Shown here: positions 1 to 8,457 of the stretch, piece after piece
Numbering within the stretch: position 1 is the stretch's first letter
How the letters are laid out: every line of letters begins with the position of its first letter
Assembly (NCBI GenBank): GCA_946186175.1
Contig: CAMHMG010000018.1
Span: 1 to 20,393 of the forward strand
Length of the DNA: 20,393 nucleotides
DNA from: an uncultured Clostridia bacterium
GTDB lineage: Bacteria; Bacillota; Clostridia; Lachnospirales; Lachnospiraceae
Direction of reading: 5' to 3'
Position numbers and translations under genes: made by a program
Notes under the pieces: generated by a model
Seen by the model: the letters and a program-made list of their open reading frames with translations, nothing else
The model's database searches: none
Told to the model about the DNA's origin: nothing

Positions 1-45
1 AAAAAAGGAATCTGAAAGCCTTAGAAATAGGGGCTTAGAGATTCC
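1..45 (-). terminator. Hairpin with terminator shape on the - strand
   Basis: GGAATCT at 7-13 pairs with AGATTCC at 39-45. An inner stem pairs AAGCC at 16-20 with GGCTT at 32-36. Positions 1-6 are A, so read on the - strand the stem is followed by six T, the layout of an intrinsic terminator pointing out of the window. On the + strand the 3' side is GAGAGA, so it is a poor terminator in that direction. No - strand gene in the window would use it. It may be a leader hairpin of the aminopeptidase gene or part of a bidirectional terminator cut by the window edge. Confidence 0.4.
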
Positions 46-83
46 GAGAGATTATTAATATAAAAAGGAGGCATGAGAAGATT

Positions 84-1463
84 ATGGAACGCAGAAATGC
101 ATGGAAGGATTATGACAAGAAGGAACTTAAGGAGTTGGAAAGTCTCTGTAAGGAGTATAGAAAGTTTCTGGATAACGGTAAGACGGAAAGAGAGTGTGTG
201 AAGCAGATTGTAGAACAGGCAAAGGAAGCCGGCTATGTTGATCTTGAGGATATAAGAAAATCTAAGAAGAAGGTCAAGAAAGGCGACAAGATATACGCAG
301 TTAATATGAAGAAATCCATTGCACTGTTCCAGATTGGATCAGAGCCTTTGGTTAATGGAATGAATATATTGGGTGCACATATTGATTCACCTCGTATGGA
401 TGTCAAGCAGAATCCATTGTATGAGGATACTGATCTTGCTTATCTTGATACACATTATTACGGCGGGATTAAGAAGTATCAGTGGGTAACGCTTCCGCTT
501 GCCATTCATGGTGTTGTTGCTATGAAAAATGGGGATGTTGTTGATGTCGTTATCGGCGAGAATGAGAAGGATCCGGTATTCTGTGTAACAGATCTTCTTA
601 TTCATCTTGCGGGAGAGCAGATGGATAAAAAGGGCGCTAAAGTAGTTGAAGGAGAACAATTAGATATTCTAGTTGGCAGCAGACCTGTTCCGAAAGAGGA
701 TAAGGAAGCTGTCAAGAAGATGGTATTATCCGTTCTTAAGAAAAAATATAAAATGGAAGAGGAAGATTTCCTTTCAGCAGAATTGGAGATTGTACCTGCA
801 GGAAAGGCCAGAAATGCCGGACTTGATGAATCAATGATAATAGGTTATGGACAGGATGACAGAGTGTGCGCTTATACATCAATGGCTGCAATGTTTGATA
901 TGGAAGAGGTTAAAAGGACAGCCTGCTGCTTACTTGTAGATAAGGAAGAGATTGGTTCTGTAGGTGCTACAGGTATGCAGTCGAAATTTTTTGAAAACAC
1001 AGTTACAGAGATCATGGATGCAATGGGAGATTATTCAGAACTTAATCTTAAGAGATGTCTGGCAGGTTCATTTATGCTTTCATCTGACGTTTCGGCGGCA
1101 TTTGACCCCAACTTTGCAAGCGCATTTGAAAAGAAGAATTGCGCATATTTTGGAAGGGGAGTTGTATTTAACAAGTTTACAGGCTCTCGAGGAAAGTCCG
1201 GTTCTAATGATGCTAATGCTGAATATATCGGAAAACTTCGAAAGATTATGGATGACAACAATATTGCATTTCAGACGGCAGAGCTTGGTAAGGTTGATAT
1301 CGGCGGAGGCGGAACTATTGCATATATTCTTTCACTCTACGACATGAATGTAATTGACAGTGGTGTTGCTGTTCTTAATATGCATGCACCTTGGGAGATC
1401 ACAAGCAAGGCTGATATATATGAGGCATTTAAGTCATACAAAGCATTTCTTAAGGATGCATAA
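84..1463 (+). CDS. M18 family aminopeptidase
   Basis: This is a cytoplasmic zinc metallopeptidase of the M18 family (aspartyl aminopeptidase / aminopeptidase I), which removes N-terminal residues from peptides. The 459 residues fit the family's usual 430-470. Visible motifs are GAHIDSPRMD (about 97-106, likely ligand H99), GYGQDDR (254-260, D258 probably bridging the two metals), DKEEIGS (286-292, with the catalytic Glu pair), SSDVSAAFDP (333-342, D335) and HAPWEITSKAD near the C-terminus (H434). All expected metal ligands are present. There is no signal peptide or membrane segment. The ATG at 84 is preceded by AGGAGG at 66-71. No clear terminator follows; the next gene starts 159 bases downstream. 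Specificity (Asp/Glu or broader) cannot be read from the sequence. Confidence 0.93.
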   Translation: MERRNAWKDYDKKELKELESLCKEYRKFLDNGKTERECVKQIVEQAKEAGYVDLEDIRKSKKKVKKGDKIYAVNMKKSIALFQIGSEPLVNGMNILGAHIDSPRMDVKQNPLYEDTDLAYLDTHYYGGIKKYQWVTLPLAIHGVVAMKNGDVVDVVIGENEKDPVFCVTDLLIHLAGEQMDKKGAKVVEGEQLDILVGSRPVPKEDKEAVKKMVLSVLKKKYKMEEEDFLSAELEIVPAGKARNAGLDESMIIGYGQDDRVCAYTSMAAMFDMEEVKRTACCLLVDKEEIGSVGATGMQSKFFENTVTEIMDAMGDYSELNLKRCLAGSFMLSSDVSAAFDPNFASAFEKKNCAYFGRGVVFNKFTGSRGKSGSNDANAEYIGKLRKIMDDNNIAFQTAELGKVDIGGGGTIAYILSLYDMNVIDSGVAVLNMHAPWEITSKADIYEAFKSYKAFLKDA

Positions 1464-1602
1464 ATCTTAACTATTAAGTAGTGGTAATGACAGTGATATA
1501 TTATATGGTGGTGAAAGATACTATGGATAACCATAAATAATAATTGAATGTTCAGTATATGCTACTTGTACCTACTATATACGATAATAAAGTGTTTCAT
1601 GA

Positions 1603-1622
1603 AATGATAAAGGGGTATCATT
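1603..1622 (+). promoter_or_regulatory. Hairpin holding the Shine-Dalgarno of feoB in its loop
   Basis: AATGATA at 1603-1609 is perfectly complementary to TATCATT at 1616-1622. The six-base loop AAGGGG is the only plausible ribosome binding site for the ATG at 1623, and the 3' arm ends at the start codon. A palindrome TTTCATGAAA (1595-1604) lies just upstream. The TGATAA...TATCA pattern also faintly resembles a Fur-type operator, but the spacing differs from the usual 7-1-7 arrangement. A role in translational control or Fur binding is inference. Confidence 0.4.
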
Positions 1623-3983
1623 ATGAATCTTAAGGAGTTAGAAATCGGAAAATCAGCCGTTGTAGTTAACGTTGGCGGCAGTGGTGCGTTACGACAGCAT
1701 TTTCTTGATATGGGAATCATACCCGGTGTTAAGATAAAGGTAATTAAATATGCGCCTATGGGTGATCCGTTGGAAATACGTGTGCACGATTACGAATTGA
1801 CCTTAAGACTTAATGATGCCGCACAGATAGAGGTTGAGCCGCAGGAGGAGAATGCGGATCAATTGACGGAGAGCGATGAAAATGCTGTAGTTAAGAAATT
1901 AGAACATCCCGGACTTGGCGAAGGTGGAAGATTTCATTTGAAGGGAGATGGTGATCCGCTTCCTGATGGAACAACCTTAACCTTTGCTCTTGTTGGAAAC
2001 CAGAACAGCGGCAAGACAACACTTTTCAATCAGTTGACAGGATCTAAGCAGCACGTCGGTAATTTTCCCGGAGTTACGGTGGATCGTAAAGACGGAGTAA
2101 TAATAGGACATCCGGATACCTTGGTGACCGATCTTCCCGGAATATATTCAATGTCTCCATATACAACAGAGGAACTTGTGTCGAGGAATTTTGTTCTTCA
2201 GGAAAAGCCTAAGGCTATAATCAACATTGTGGATGCTACTAATATTGAGAGAAATCTTTATTTGACTATGCAGCTTTTGGAAATGGGAATTCCGGTGGTA
2301 GTAGCTCTTAATATGATGGATGAGATGATGGGTAATGGCGGCTCTGTATATGTCAACGCTATGGAGTCTATGCTTGGGGTTCCGGTAGTTCCGATCTCAG
2401 CTGCAAAAAATCATGGAGTTCATGAGCTTATTGAACATGCAATTCATATTGCAAAATACCAGGAGAAGCCGACAAGACAGGATTTCTGCGGTAAAGATGA
2501 CAGAGGGGGAGCAGTTCACAGATGTCTTCATGCGGCAATACATTTAATTGAGGATCATGCTGAAACTACGGGGCTTCCGGTTCGCTTTTCAGCTGTAAAG
2601 GCGATTGAAGGCGATGAACACATTATAAAACAGCTTGATTTAGAAGATAACGAGAAAGAGACTTTGGAGCGTATAGCTCTGCAGATGGAGAAAGAGAGTG
2701 GCCTTGACAGAAGTGCGGCTATAGCAGATATGCGCTTTTCATATATTATGAAATTGTGCGAGCGTTGTGTTGTAAAACCTAAGGAGAGCAAAGAACGAAA
2801 AAGAAGCCGCAGGATAGATAAGATATTTACCGGCAAATATACGGCCATTCCTGTATTTGTTGGAATAATGGGTTTGGTGTTCTTTCTTACATTTAATGTA
2901 ATAGGATCATTTTTTCAGGAATTACTGGAAAAGGGAATAGGAACTCTTTCGGATAATCTTGATAAACTTTTTACTACAGTCGGTGTTAACGAAGTACTGC
3001 ATAATCTGATAATCAACGGAATATTTGAAGGGGTTGGAAGTATTATCAGTTTCTTACCTATCATTGTAACAATGTTCTTCTTTCTTTCGTTGCTTGAAGA
3101 CAGTGGATATATTGCAAGGGTAGCATTTGTTATGGACAAGCTGCTTAGGAAGATAGGTCTTTCGGGTCGAAGTATTGTGCCCTTGCTTATAGGATTTGGT
3201 TGTACGGTTCCGGCGGTTATGGCGACCAGAACTCTGCCCAGTGAGCGGGACCGCAAGATGACAATTTTGCTTACACCGTTTATGAGTTGTACTGCAAAGC
3301 TTCCTATTTATGCATTTTTTGTAGATGCATTCTTTCCTGACTACAAAGCTCTCATAATGGTGGGACTGTATGTTACGGGAATCATTTTGGGTATTATAGT
3401 TGCTCTGTTTTATAAAAAAGCTCTGTTTAGAGGCGAGGCTGTTCCGTTCGTTATGGAATTGCCTAATTACAGGATGCCTAGTGCAAAAAATGTTATACAA
3501 CTGTTATGGGAGAAAGCCAAAGATTTTCTTCAAAGAGCATTTTCTGTAATACTTATAGCAACTATTATAGTGTGGTTTTTGCAAAGCTTTGATTTTAGAT
3601 TAAGTCTTGTAAGTGATTCTCATGAGAGTATTCTTGCATCGATAGCTGGAGTGCTGACACCGTTGTTTAAACCACTCGGGCTTGGTGATTGGCGTATAGT
3701 TACATCATTGTTCAGCGGGTTTATAGCTAAGGAGAGTGTTGTGTCGGTGCTTGAGGTGCTGTTCAGTGCTGAGGGTGGAGCCGGTGCGGCAATGAGCACT
3801 CTTGCTGCAGTAAGTCTTCTTGTGTTCAGTCTTTTATACACTCCGTGTGTAGCAGCGATAGCATCCGTCAAGAGTGAACTTGGAAGAAAATGGGCTGTCT
3901 ATGTTGTGGTATGGCAATGTGTTGTTGCATGGGTTGCAGCATTTATTGTCAGATTGATAGGGATGGCAATCGGATTGTCATAA
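1623..3983 (+). CDS. feoB: Ferrous iron transporter, FeoA-FeoB fusion
   Basis: Fe(II) uptake permease of the cytoplasmic membrane, 786 residues. Residues 1-72 form a FeoA (SH3-like) domain with the typical GxxLRQHFLDMGIIPG stretch. A charged linker (about 73-115) leads to the FeoB G domain: G1 GNQNSGKT (125-132), a G2 region around 147-154 (GNFPGVTV), G3 DLPG (170-173), G4 NMMD (230-233) and G5 near SAAK (259-262). A cytosolic helical region follows to about residue 400. The polytopic membrane domain carries both gate motifs, including GCTVPAVMATR and SCTAKLPIYA, and TPCVAAIAS in the second half. In most bacteria FeoA is a separate small protein; the fusion is known in Clostridia and Bacteroidetes. 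No FeoC or other feo gene is adjacent. Iron (Fur) regulation is probable from the family, but I see no clean Fur box. Confidence 0.97.
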   Translation: MNLKELEIGKSAVVVNVGGSGALRQHFLDMGIIPGVKIKVIKYAPMGDPLEIRVHDYELTLRLNDAAQIEVEPQEENADQLTESDENAVVKKLEHPGLGEGGRFHLKGDGDPLPDGTTLTFALVGNQNSGKTTLFNQLTGSKQHVGNFPGVTVDRKDGVIIGHPDTLVTDLPGIYSMSPYTTEELVSRNFVLQEKPKAIINIVDATNIERNLYLTMQLLEMGIPVVVALNMMDEMMGNGGSVYVNAMESMLGVPVVPISAAKNHGVHELIEHAIHIAKYQEKPTRQDFCGKDDRGGAVHRCLHAAIHLIEDHAETTGLPVRFSAVKAIEGDEHIIKQLDLEDNEKETLERIALQMEKESGLDRSAAIADMRFSYIMKLCERCVVKPKESKERKRSRRIDKIFTGKYTAIPVFVGIMGLVFFLTFNVIGSFFQELLEKGIGTLSDNLDKLFTTVGVNEVLHNLIINGIFEGVGSIISFLPIIVTMFFFLSLLEDSGYIARVAFVMDKLLRKIGLSGRSIVPLLIGFGCTVPAVMATRTLPSERDRKMTILLTPFMSCTAKLPIYAFFVDAFFPDYKALIMVGLYVTGIILGIIVALFYKKALFRGEAVPFVMELPNYRMPSAKNVIQLLWEKAKDFLQRAFSVILIATIIVWFLQSFDFRLSLVSDSHESILASIAGVLTPLFKPLGLGDWRIVTSLFSGFIAKESVVSVLEVLFSAEGGAGAAMSTLAAVSLLVFSLLYTPCVAAIASVKSELGRKWAVYVVVWQCVVAWVAAFIVRLIGMAIGLS

Positions 3984-4003
3984 TGGGAGAAAAATAATAA
4001 TAT
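3975..4003 (+). promoter_or_regulatory. Possible promoter for the S8 peptidase gene
   Basis: TTGTCA at 3975-3980 and TAATAT at 3998-4003 are 17 bases apart; the -35 overlaps the last codons of feoB. A better -10 hexamer, TATAAT, lies at 4021-4026 but lacks a matching -35. Either could serve the GTG at 4060. The region is A/T-rich, so chance matches are likely. Confidence 0.3.
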
Positions 4004-4059
4004 AAATAATATGAGCTGCATATAATGGATAGTAACATTTATTATGTAGGAGATAGAAC

Positions 4060-5862
4060 GTGGATTGCGAAGAAATGATTTACAGCAATGATTATGCGGA
4101 CTACATGATCAACTCATTAGATTTGATAATAGAAGGTGACGAAAACAATTGTTGTACCAATCCTATTATGGAGAGGATTGCGATACAGCATTGTCCACAG
4201 AAGGAACAGAGACTAACTAATTTAGAATCTGTTCCTTATTCTTTTATACCCAAGTTGTACGGACTTATGGATTCGACCAATATGGAGGTCACGGGCGTCA
4301 AACAGGTACAGGAGCAGAGTAATCTTGGACTTTCCGGACAGGGAGTTATAGTTGGTTTGATCGATACCGGTATAGATTATTCGAATTCTCTTTTTATTGA
4401 TCAAAACGGCAACAGCAGAGTTGGAATTATATGGGATCAGACCATTCCGTCTGATAAGCAGACAAGAGAACAGGTTCTGCAGGCGATTGTTAGTGAGGAC
4501 AGTCCGATACAACAAGAAAATGGTACGGATGTCGGAGTATCAGTAACTGCGTGGTTTGGAACAGTGTATGACAGTGGTCAGATAAATGAAGCCTTAAAGT
4601 CAGAAAATCCGTATGAGCTCGTACCATCAAGAGACGAGGACGGTCATGGAACATTTATGGCAGGAATTGCGGCAGGAGGCAGAGATCGGAGTAATGATTT
4701 TACAGGGATTGCTTATGAAGCAGAGATTGCAGTTGTAAAGCTTAAAGAGGCAAAGCCTTACCTTAAGGATTATTTTGGGGTAAGGCAGGATGCGAGAGCA
4801 TATCAGGAGTCGGATATTATATATGCTGTTGATTATCTTGTCAGATATGCAAGAAGAAAACAAAAACCGATATCAATATTTATCGGTGTCGGGAGCAGCA
4901 ACGGAGGACATCTTGGTTATACATTTCTAGAGAGATATCTTGACAGTGTGCTTGAAAATGTCGGTATCATGATAAGTGTACCTGCCGGCAATGAGGGAAA
5001 TGCAAGATTGCATTATGCGGGTATGATCCCTGAAAATGAAGGTTTTGAAACTATTGATATAAATATAGCAGAAGGGCAGACGGCTATTTCAATGGAGCTG
5101 TGGGGTGATGCTCCTAATACCTTTGCGATTGGAATTGATTCGCCAAGAGGTGAGAGGATAGAAAGAATATCTCCGAGATTTGGTGCAGAGGAGCTTTACG
5201 GCTTTCCGGTTACAAGGACTTCTGTGTATGTGGCATATCAGCTTGTTGAAGTCTATTCGGGAGATGAACTGATTTTTATAAGGATTGTCAATCCAACGCC
5301 GGGAATCTGGCGCTTTTATGTATATGCAGATGAGGGCAGGCAGAGGACATTTAATATGTGGATGCCCCTTAGACAATTTCTTCAGCAGGATACATATTTT
5401 CTGCGGCCTGAGCCGGATAATACCGTGACCAATCCCGGCAATTCGAGGCTTGTGATTACAATGACGGCTTATAATCATATCACAGGTAGCCTGTACGGTG
5501 CAGCGGGACGTGGTTATACTGCTAGAAATGTAGTAAAACCGAGTCTTACGGCTCCCGGAGTCAACATAACCGGACCGGGACTAAGAGGAAATTATACGAC
5601 ACTTACAGGAACATCGGTTGCAGCTGCTCATAGCACAGGCATGTTGGCTTTGTTTCTTGAATGGAATTTGGATAATATGGAATTTGGATTCTTTTTTGCA
5701 GAGCAGATCGCCAGCTTCTTTTTCAGAAGTGCTAAGCGAGAACCTGCCTATGAGTATCCCAACATTTTCTGGGGATATGGAATCATGAATATATGGGAAG
5801 TGTTTGAAAGATTCAGAATTGTTGATATACCGAAGGTACATCAGGGACTGGATTATGTATAA
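4060..5862 (+). CDS. S8 family (subtilisin-like) serine peptidase, CspB-like
   Basis: Serine endopeptidase of the subtilase family, 600 residues. The catalytic set is complete: D102 in LIDTGID, H196 in DGHGTFMAG, oxyanion N311 in PAGNEG and S519 in GTSVAAAH. No signal peptide or membrane segment precedes the domain; the first 80 residues may act as a short prodomain. N311 and S519 are about 208 residues apart, against about 66 in classical subtilisins, so a domain of roughly 140 residues is inserted there. That layout recalls the Clostridium Csp germination proteases, which carry a jelly-roll insert, and the related S8 proteins common in Lachnospiraceae. The start is GTG at 4060 with AGGAGA at 4048-4053; an in-frame ATG at 4075 is less well placed. 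A terminator follows. Substrate is unknown; a role in spore germination cannot be inferred from the neighbours. Confidence 0.9.
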   Translation: MDCEEMIYSNDYADYMINSLDLIIEGDENNCCTNPIMERIAIQHCPQKEQRLTNLESVPYSFIPKLYGLMDSTNMEVTGVKQVQEQSNLGLSGQGVIVGLIDTGIDYSNSLFIDQNGNSRVGIIWDQTIPSDKQTREQVLQAIVSEDSPIQQENGTDVGVSVTAWFGTVYDSGQINEALKSENPYELVPSRDEDGHGTFMAGIAAGGRDRSNDFTGIAYEAEIAVVKLKEAKPYLKDYFGVRQDARAYQESDIIYAVDYLVRYARRKQKPISIFIGVGSSNGGHLGYTFLERYLDSVLENVGIMISVPAGNEGNARLHYAGMIPENEGFETIDINIAEGQTAISMELWGDAPNTFAIGIDSPRGERIERISPRFGAEELYGFPVTRTSVYVAYQLVEVYSGDELIFIRIVNPTPGIWRFYVYADEGRQRTFNMWMPLRQFLQQDTYFLRPEPDNTVTNPGNSRLVITMTAYNHITGSLYGAAGRGYTARNVVKPSLTAPGVNITGPGLRGNYTTLTGTSVAAAHSTGMLALFLEWNLDNMEFGFFFAEQIASFFFRSAKREPAYEYPNIFWGYGIMNIWEVFERFRIVDIPKVHQGLDYV

Positions 5863-5891
5863 AGTCACAGTTTTGATAGCTTCTACGTAAG

Positions 5892-5929
5892 GATGAGTTG
5901 ATCTATATCAGATGAGCTCATCTTTTTTT
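5892..5929 (+). terminator. Intrinsic terminator after the S8 peptidase gene
   Basis: GATGAGTTGATCT (5892-5904) pairs, with one mismatch and one G-U, to AGATGAGCTCATC (5910-5922), followed by seven T. It lies 30 bases past the peptidase stop codon and separates that gene from the export operon. Confidence 0.8.
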
Positions 5930-6033
5930 CTATGTTCAATGTTTTTTTAAGATTTCAGATTTAGTATATTTGCAAACAAATAAATATTCATTGCTAAACA
6001 GAGCTTTTCTGCGTGTATGAATGGAGGTGCCTT

Positions 6034-8370
6034 ATGAAAAAGTTTGAATGGAAAACGATTAAACAACGTCTTGGAAAAGGCAAAAAGAAGATAATTGCAA
6101 TAACGGTTGTTATATGTCTGGTTGCAACAGGTGTTGGTGGTGCTGCTACAAAGAAGAATAAGAGTATGGCGAAGGATAACGGGAAAGCAATAAGTGCTAA
6201 GGTTGAAAACGGAACCATAAAAGAGGGAATATCAGGAACCGGAACAATCGCATACGCAGATACTACCGATATAATGGTACCTTCGGACTTAGAGATTGAA
6301 GAAGTATCTGTCAGCGAAGGAAGCTATGTTGAGGAGGGAGATATTCTTGCAACAGTCGATGAGACATCTCTTGCTGTATGTATAGCAGATATTAAGGAGG
6401 AGATAAGCAGTCTTGACTCGACTATTACTTCAAGCCATAGCAGTACGACTACTCAATATGTAACTGCCGGCGTTTCCGGTACGGTTGAGAAGATATACGG
6501 AAAAGTCGGTGACAATGTTGATGATGTCATGGTTGAAAATGGCGCTTTGATGCTTGTCAAGAATGGTGATGAGACAATTAAAGTAATCGGTAGTGACGGA
6601 AGTATAGAGTCTATAAATGTATCTGAGGGAAGTAGTGTAAGCTCATCGACAAAGGTGATGACATTAGAGTCAGAGGTGCAATCCGGAGATTATCTTCAGG
6701 CAGTTAAGGACAGAGATGAGCTTGTATCGGTCCTTGAGACATTGCTTGCAATTAAGAAGAATGGTGGAATCACTGCAAGCACAAGCGGAATGATCCAGGC
6801 GGTAAATGTTACTTCTAAGACTTCCTCGTCATCTGGAAGTTCAGAAGGCTCTGCTTCTAAGACATTAGGTGAGGCTGAGAGCACAGACGACAACGCAGTT
6901 CATACCATCTCAGCAGTTACACTTACATGTCTTTCGGAAGTTAGTGCGACACAGCAGGGAACAGTGACAAGTGATACTAAGAAACAGAAAGCAAATGAGG
7001 TTAATACAAAGCTGAATGAGACAGCAACAACGAATAATACAGGTTCAAATGATGAAAAAATAAACGTTCTTAAGTCACTTAAAGTTGAGGCAGGCAAGAT
7101 TATCGGAACTACGACAGCTATGGAATATGCAGCCAGTGAAGATGCTGACACATGGAATTCTTGTACCGATCAATATACAGAGGTTGCAAAAGGAACATGG
7201 TATGTAAGATATAAAGCATCTGAAACGGAAGCAGCAAGTCAGGCTGTTAAGGTTGAAGTGACTGAAGATATGGCGGCAGATACTACAACTGCTGAAAAGG
7301 TAAATACATCAAATAATGCAATTGATTCTAATACATCTAATGGTGCTGCTGTGAATACTACTAAAAACACAACCACTTCAAACACATCCGGAAGTGTTAA
7401 TTCAAATACATCTAATAGCACTGCTGTAAATTCATATAATGATGCAGATGCTGTAAAATCATCTGATAATGCAGCTGCTTTAAATACTACTAATACAGTA
7501 AATACTAATACTACAGCAGATGCAAACAGCACGGATAACAAGAGCAATACGTCAAGTGAAGGTTCAGTGACAACTAACGTTTCAGCATCAGGTAAAAATA
7601 ATTCATCAAATGCACCTTCAACAAGCAGCAGCGCAAGTAAGAGTCAGGGTTCGTCAGGAAGTAAGAGCGGATCTTCATCGGGTAGTCTTGGAAGCATAAG
7701 CGGCGGATCATCATCCGGTTCGTCCTCATCATCAAACAGCGTGGCAAGTACATTCAGTGCATTTACTATTGCTAACGGCGATAAGATGAAGGTTACAATG
7801 AATGTTGATGAATTAGATATACTTTCGGTATCGGTTGGTTTATCAGCAGAGATATCGTTGGACGCTGTGGAGAACAAAACCTTTGAGGGAACTATAACTA
7901 ATGTGAGCGGAAGCGCAAGCTCAAGTAATGGTACAGCACAGTATCCTGTAGAGATAACATTTGACAAGACAGAAGAGATGCTTTCGGGAATGAATGCTTC
8001 TGTGACAGTTGCAATTAAAGAGGCAAAGGATGTTCTAATCGTTCCTCTTGCAGCGATAACAGATGAAGGGAAATCAAGCTATGTATATACAGGATATGAT
8101 GAGTCTTCGGGAACGCTTACCGGAAAGACGGAAGTTACACTTGGAATGTCTGATGAAAATAATGTTGAGATCATGGAGGGCCTGTCGGAGGGAGATACCA
8201 TTTACTATGAGATGAAGGGCAGCGATAATTCCGACAAGGGCTCGGGAAGTGGAATGCCGGATATGCAGGGCAACTTCAAGATGAATGGTGATATGCCGTC
8301 CTTTGACAAATCAGGCGGACGTCCATCAGGTGGCGGAGAAAGACCATCGGGAGGTAATAAACCAGACTGA
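6034..8370 (+). CDS. Efflux adaptor (membrane fusion protein, MacA/HlyD type) with large insertion
   Basis: Membrane-anchored adaptor of a MacAB-like ABC exporter, 778 residues; the family is usually 350-550. A basic N-terminus and one membrane helix (about 19-37) put the rest outside the cell. Several biotinyl/lipoyl-like half-motifs follow (around 84-112, 147-175, 185-215). The motif beginning ITASTSGMIQAV (246-257) is interrupted by about 300 residues (263-570): Ser/Gly-rich, then an Ig-like module (about 343-409, with GTWYVRYKASETEAAS), then Asn/Thr/Ser-rich sequence. Normal adaptor sequence resumes at FTIANGDKMKV (577 on), including the beta-barrel and membrane-proximal parts, and ends in a Gly/Met/Pro-rich tail. 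The ATG at 6034 is chosen over an in-frame GTG at 6013 because GGAGG lies just before it (6023-6027). The exporter ATPase and permease follow, so it is probably co-transcribed with them. Confidence 0.88.
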   Translation: MKKFEWKTIKQRLGKGKKKIIAITVVICLVATGVGGAATKKNKSMAKDNGKAISAKVENGTIKEGISGTGTIAYADTTDIMVPSDLEIEEVSVSEGSYVEEGDILATVDETSLAVCIADIKEEISSLDSTITSSHSSTTTQYVTAGVSGTVEKIYGKVGDNVDDVMVENGALMLVKNGDETIKVIGSDGSIESINVSEGSSVSSSTKVMTLESEVQSGDYLQAVKDRDELVSVLETLLAIKKNGGITASTSGMIQAVNVTSKTSSSSGSSEGSASKTLGEAESTDDNAVHTISAVTLTCLSEVSATQQGTVTSDTKKQKANEVNTKLNETATTNNTGSNDEKINVLKSLKVEAGKIIGTTTAMEYAASEDADTWNSCTDQYTEVAKGTWYVRYKASETEAASQAVKVEVTEDMAADTTTAEKVNTSNNAIDSNTSNGAAVNTTKNTTTSNTSGSVNSNTSNSTAVNSYNDADAVKSSDNAAALNTTNTVNTNTTADANSTDNKSNTSSEGSVTTNVSASGKNNSSNAPSTSSSASKSQGSSGSKSGSSSGSLGSISGGSSSGSSSSSNSVASTFSAFTIANGDKMKVTMNVDELDILSVSVGLSAEISLDAVENKTFEGTITNVSGSASSSNGTAQYPVEITFDKTEEMLSGMNASVTVAIKEAKDVLIVPLAAITDEGKSSYVYTGYDESSGTLTGKTEVTLGMSDENNVEIMEGLSEGDTIYYEMKGSDNSDKGSGSGMPDMQGNFKMNGDMPSFDKSGGRPSGGGERPSGGNKPD
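7321..7434 (+). repeat. Imperfect direct repeat inside the adaptor linker
   Basis: The 39 bases at 7321-7359 and 7396-7434 agree at about 30 positions and lie in frame 75 bases (25 codons) apart. They encode IDSNTSNGAAVNT and VNSNTSNSTAVNS. A weaker third relative (NAAALNTTNTVN) follows around 7471-7506. This suggests the Asn/Thr-rich linker grew by internal duplication. Confidence 0.55.
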
Positions 8371-8457
8371 AATTAAGCAAGAACATACAGCGAATTAATA
8401 AATGTGAAAGATTACATGAAAACAATTGGTTATATTAAGCTAAGAAGGTGATGTATT

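Noticed and set aside
6013..6033. Upstream GTG start for the efflux adaptor
   Set aside because: GGAGG sits at 6023-6027, inside this stretch and well placed for the ATG at 6034; no binding site precedes the GTG.
7660..7740. Short TCATC/TCAGG-like repeats as a CRISPR or satellite array
   Set aside because: They are codon repeats for Ser and Gly in the adaptor linker, with no regular spacers.
7239..7967. Minus-strand open frames opposite the adaptor linker
   Set aside because: They are antisense shadows of Ser/Thr/Asn-rich coding sequence and have no binding site or recognisable protein.
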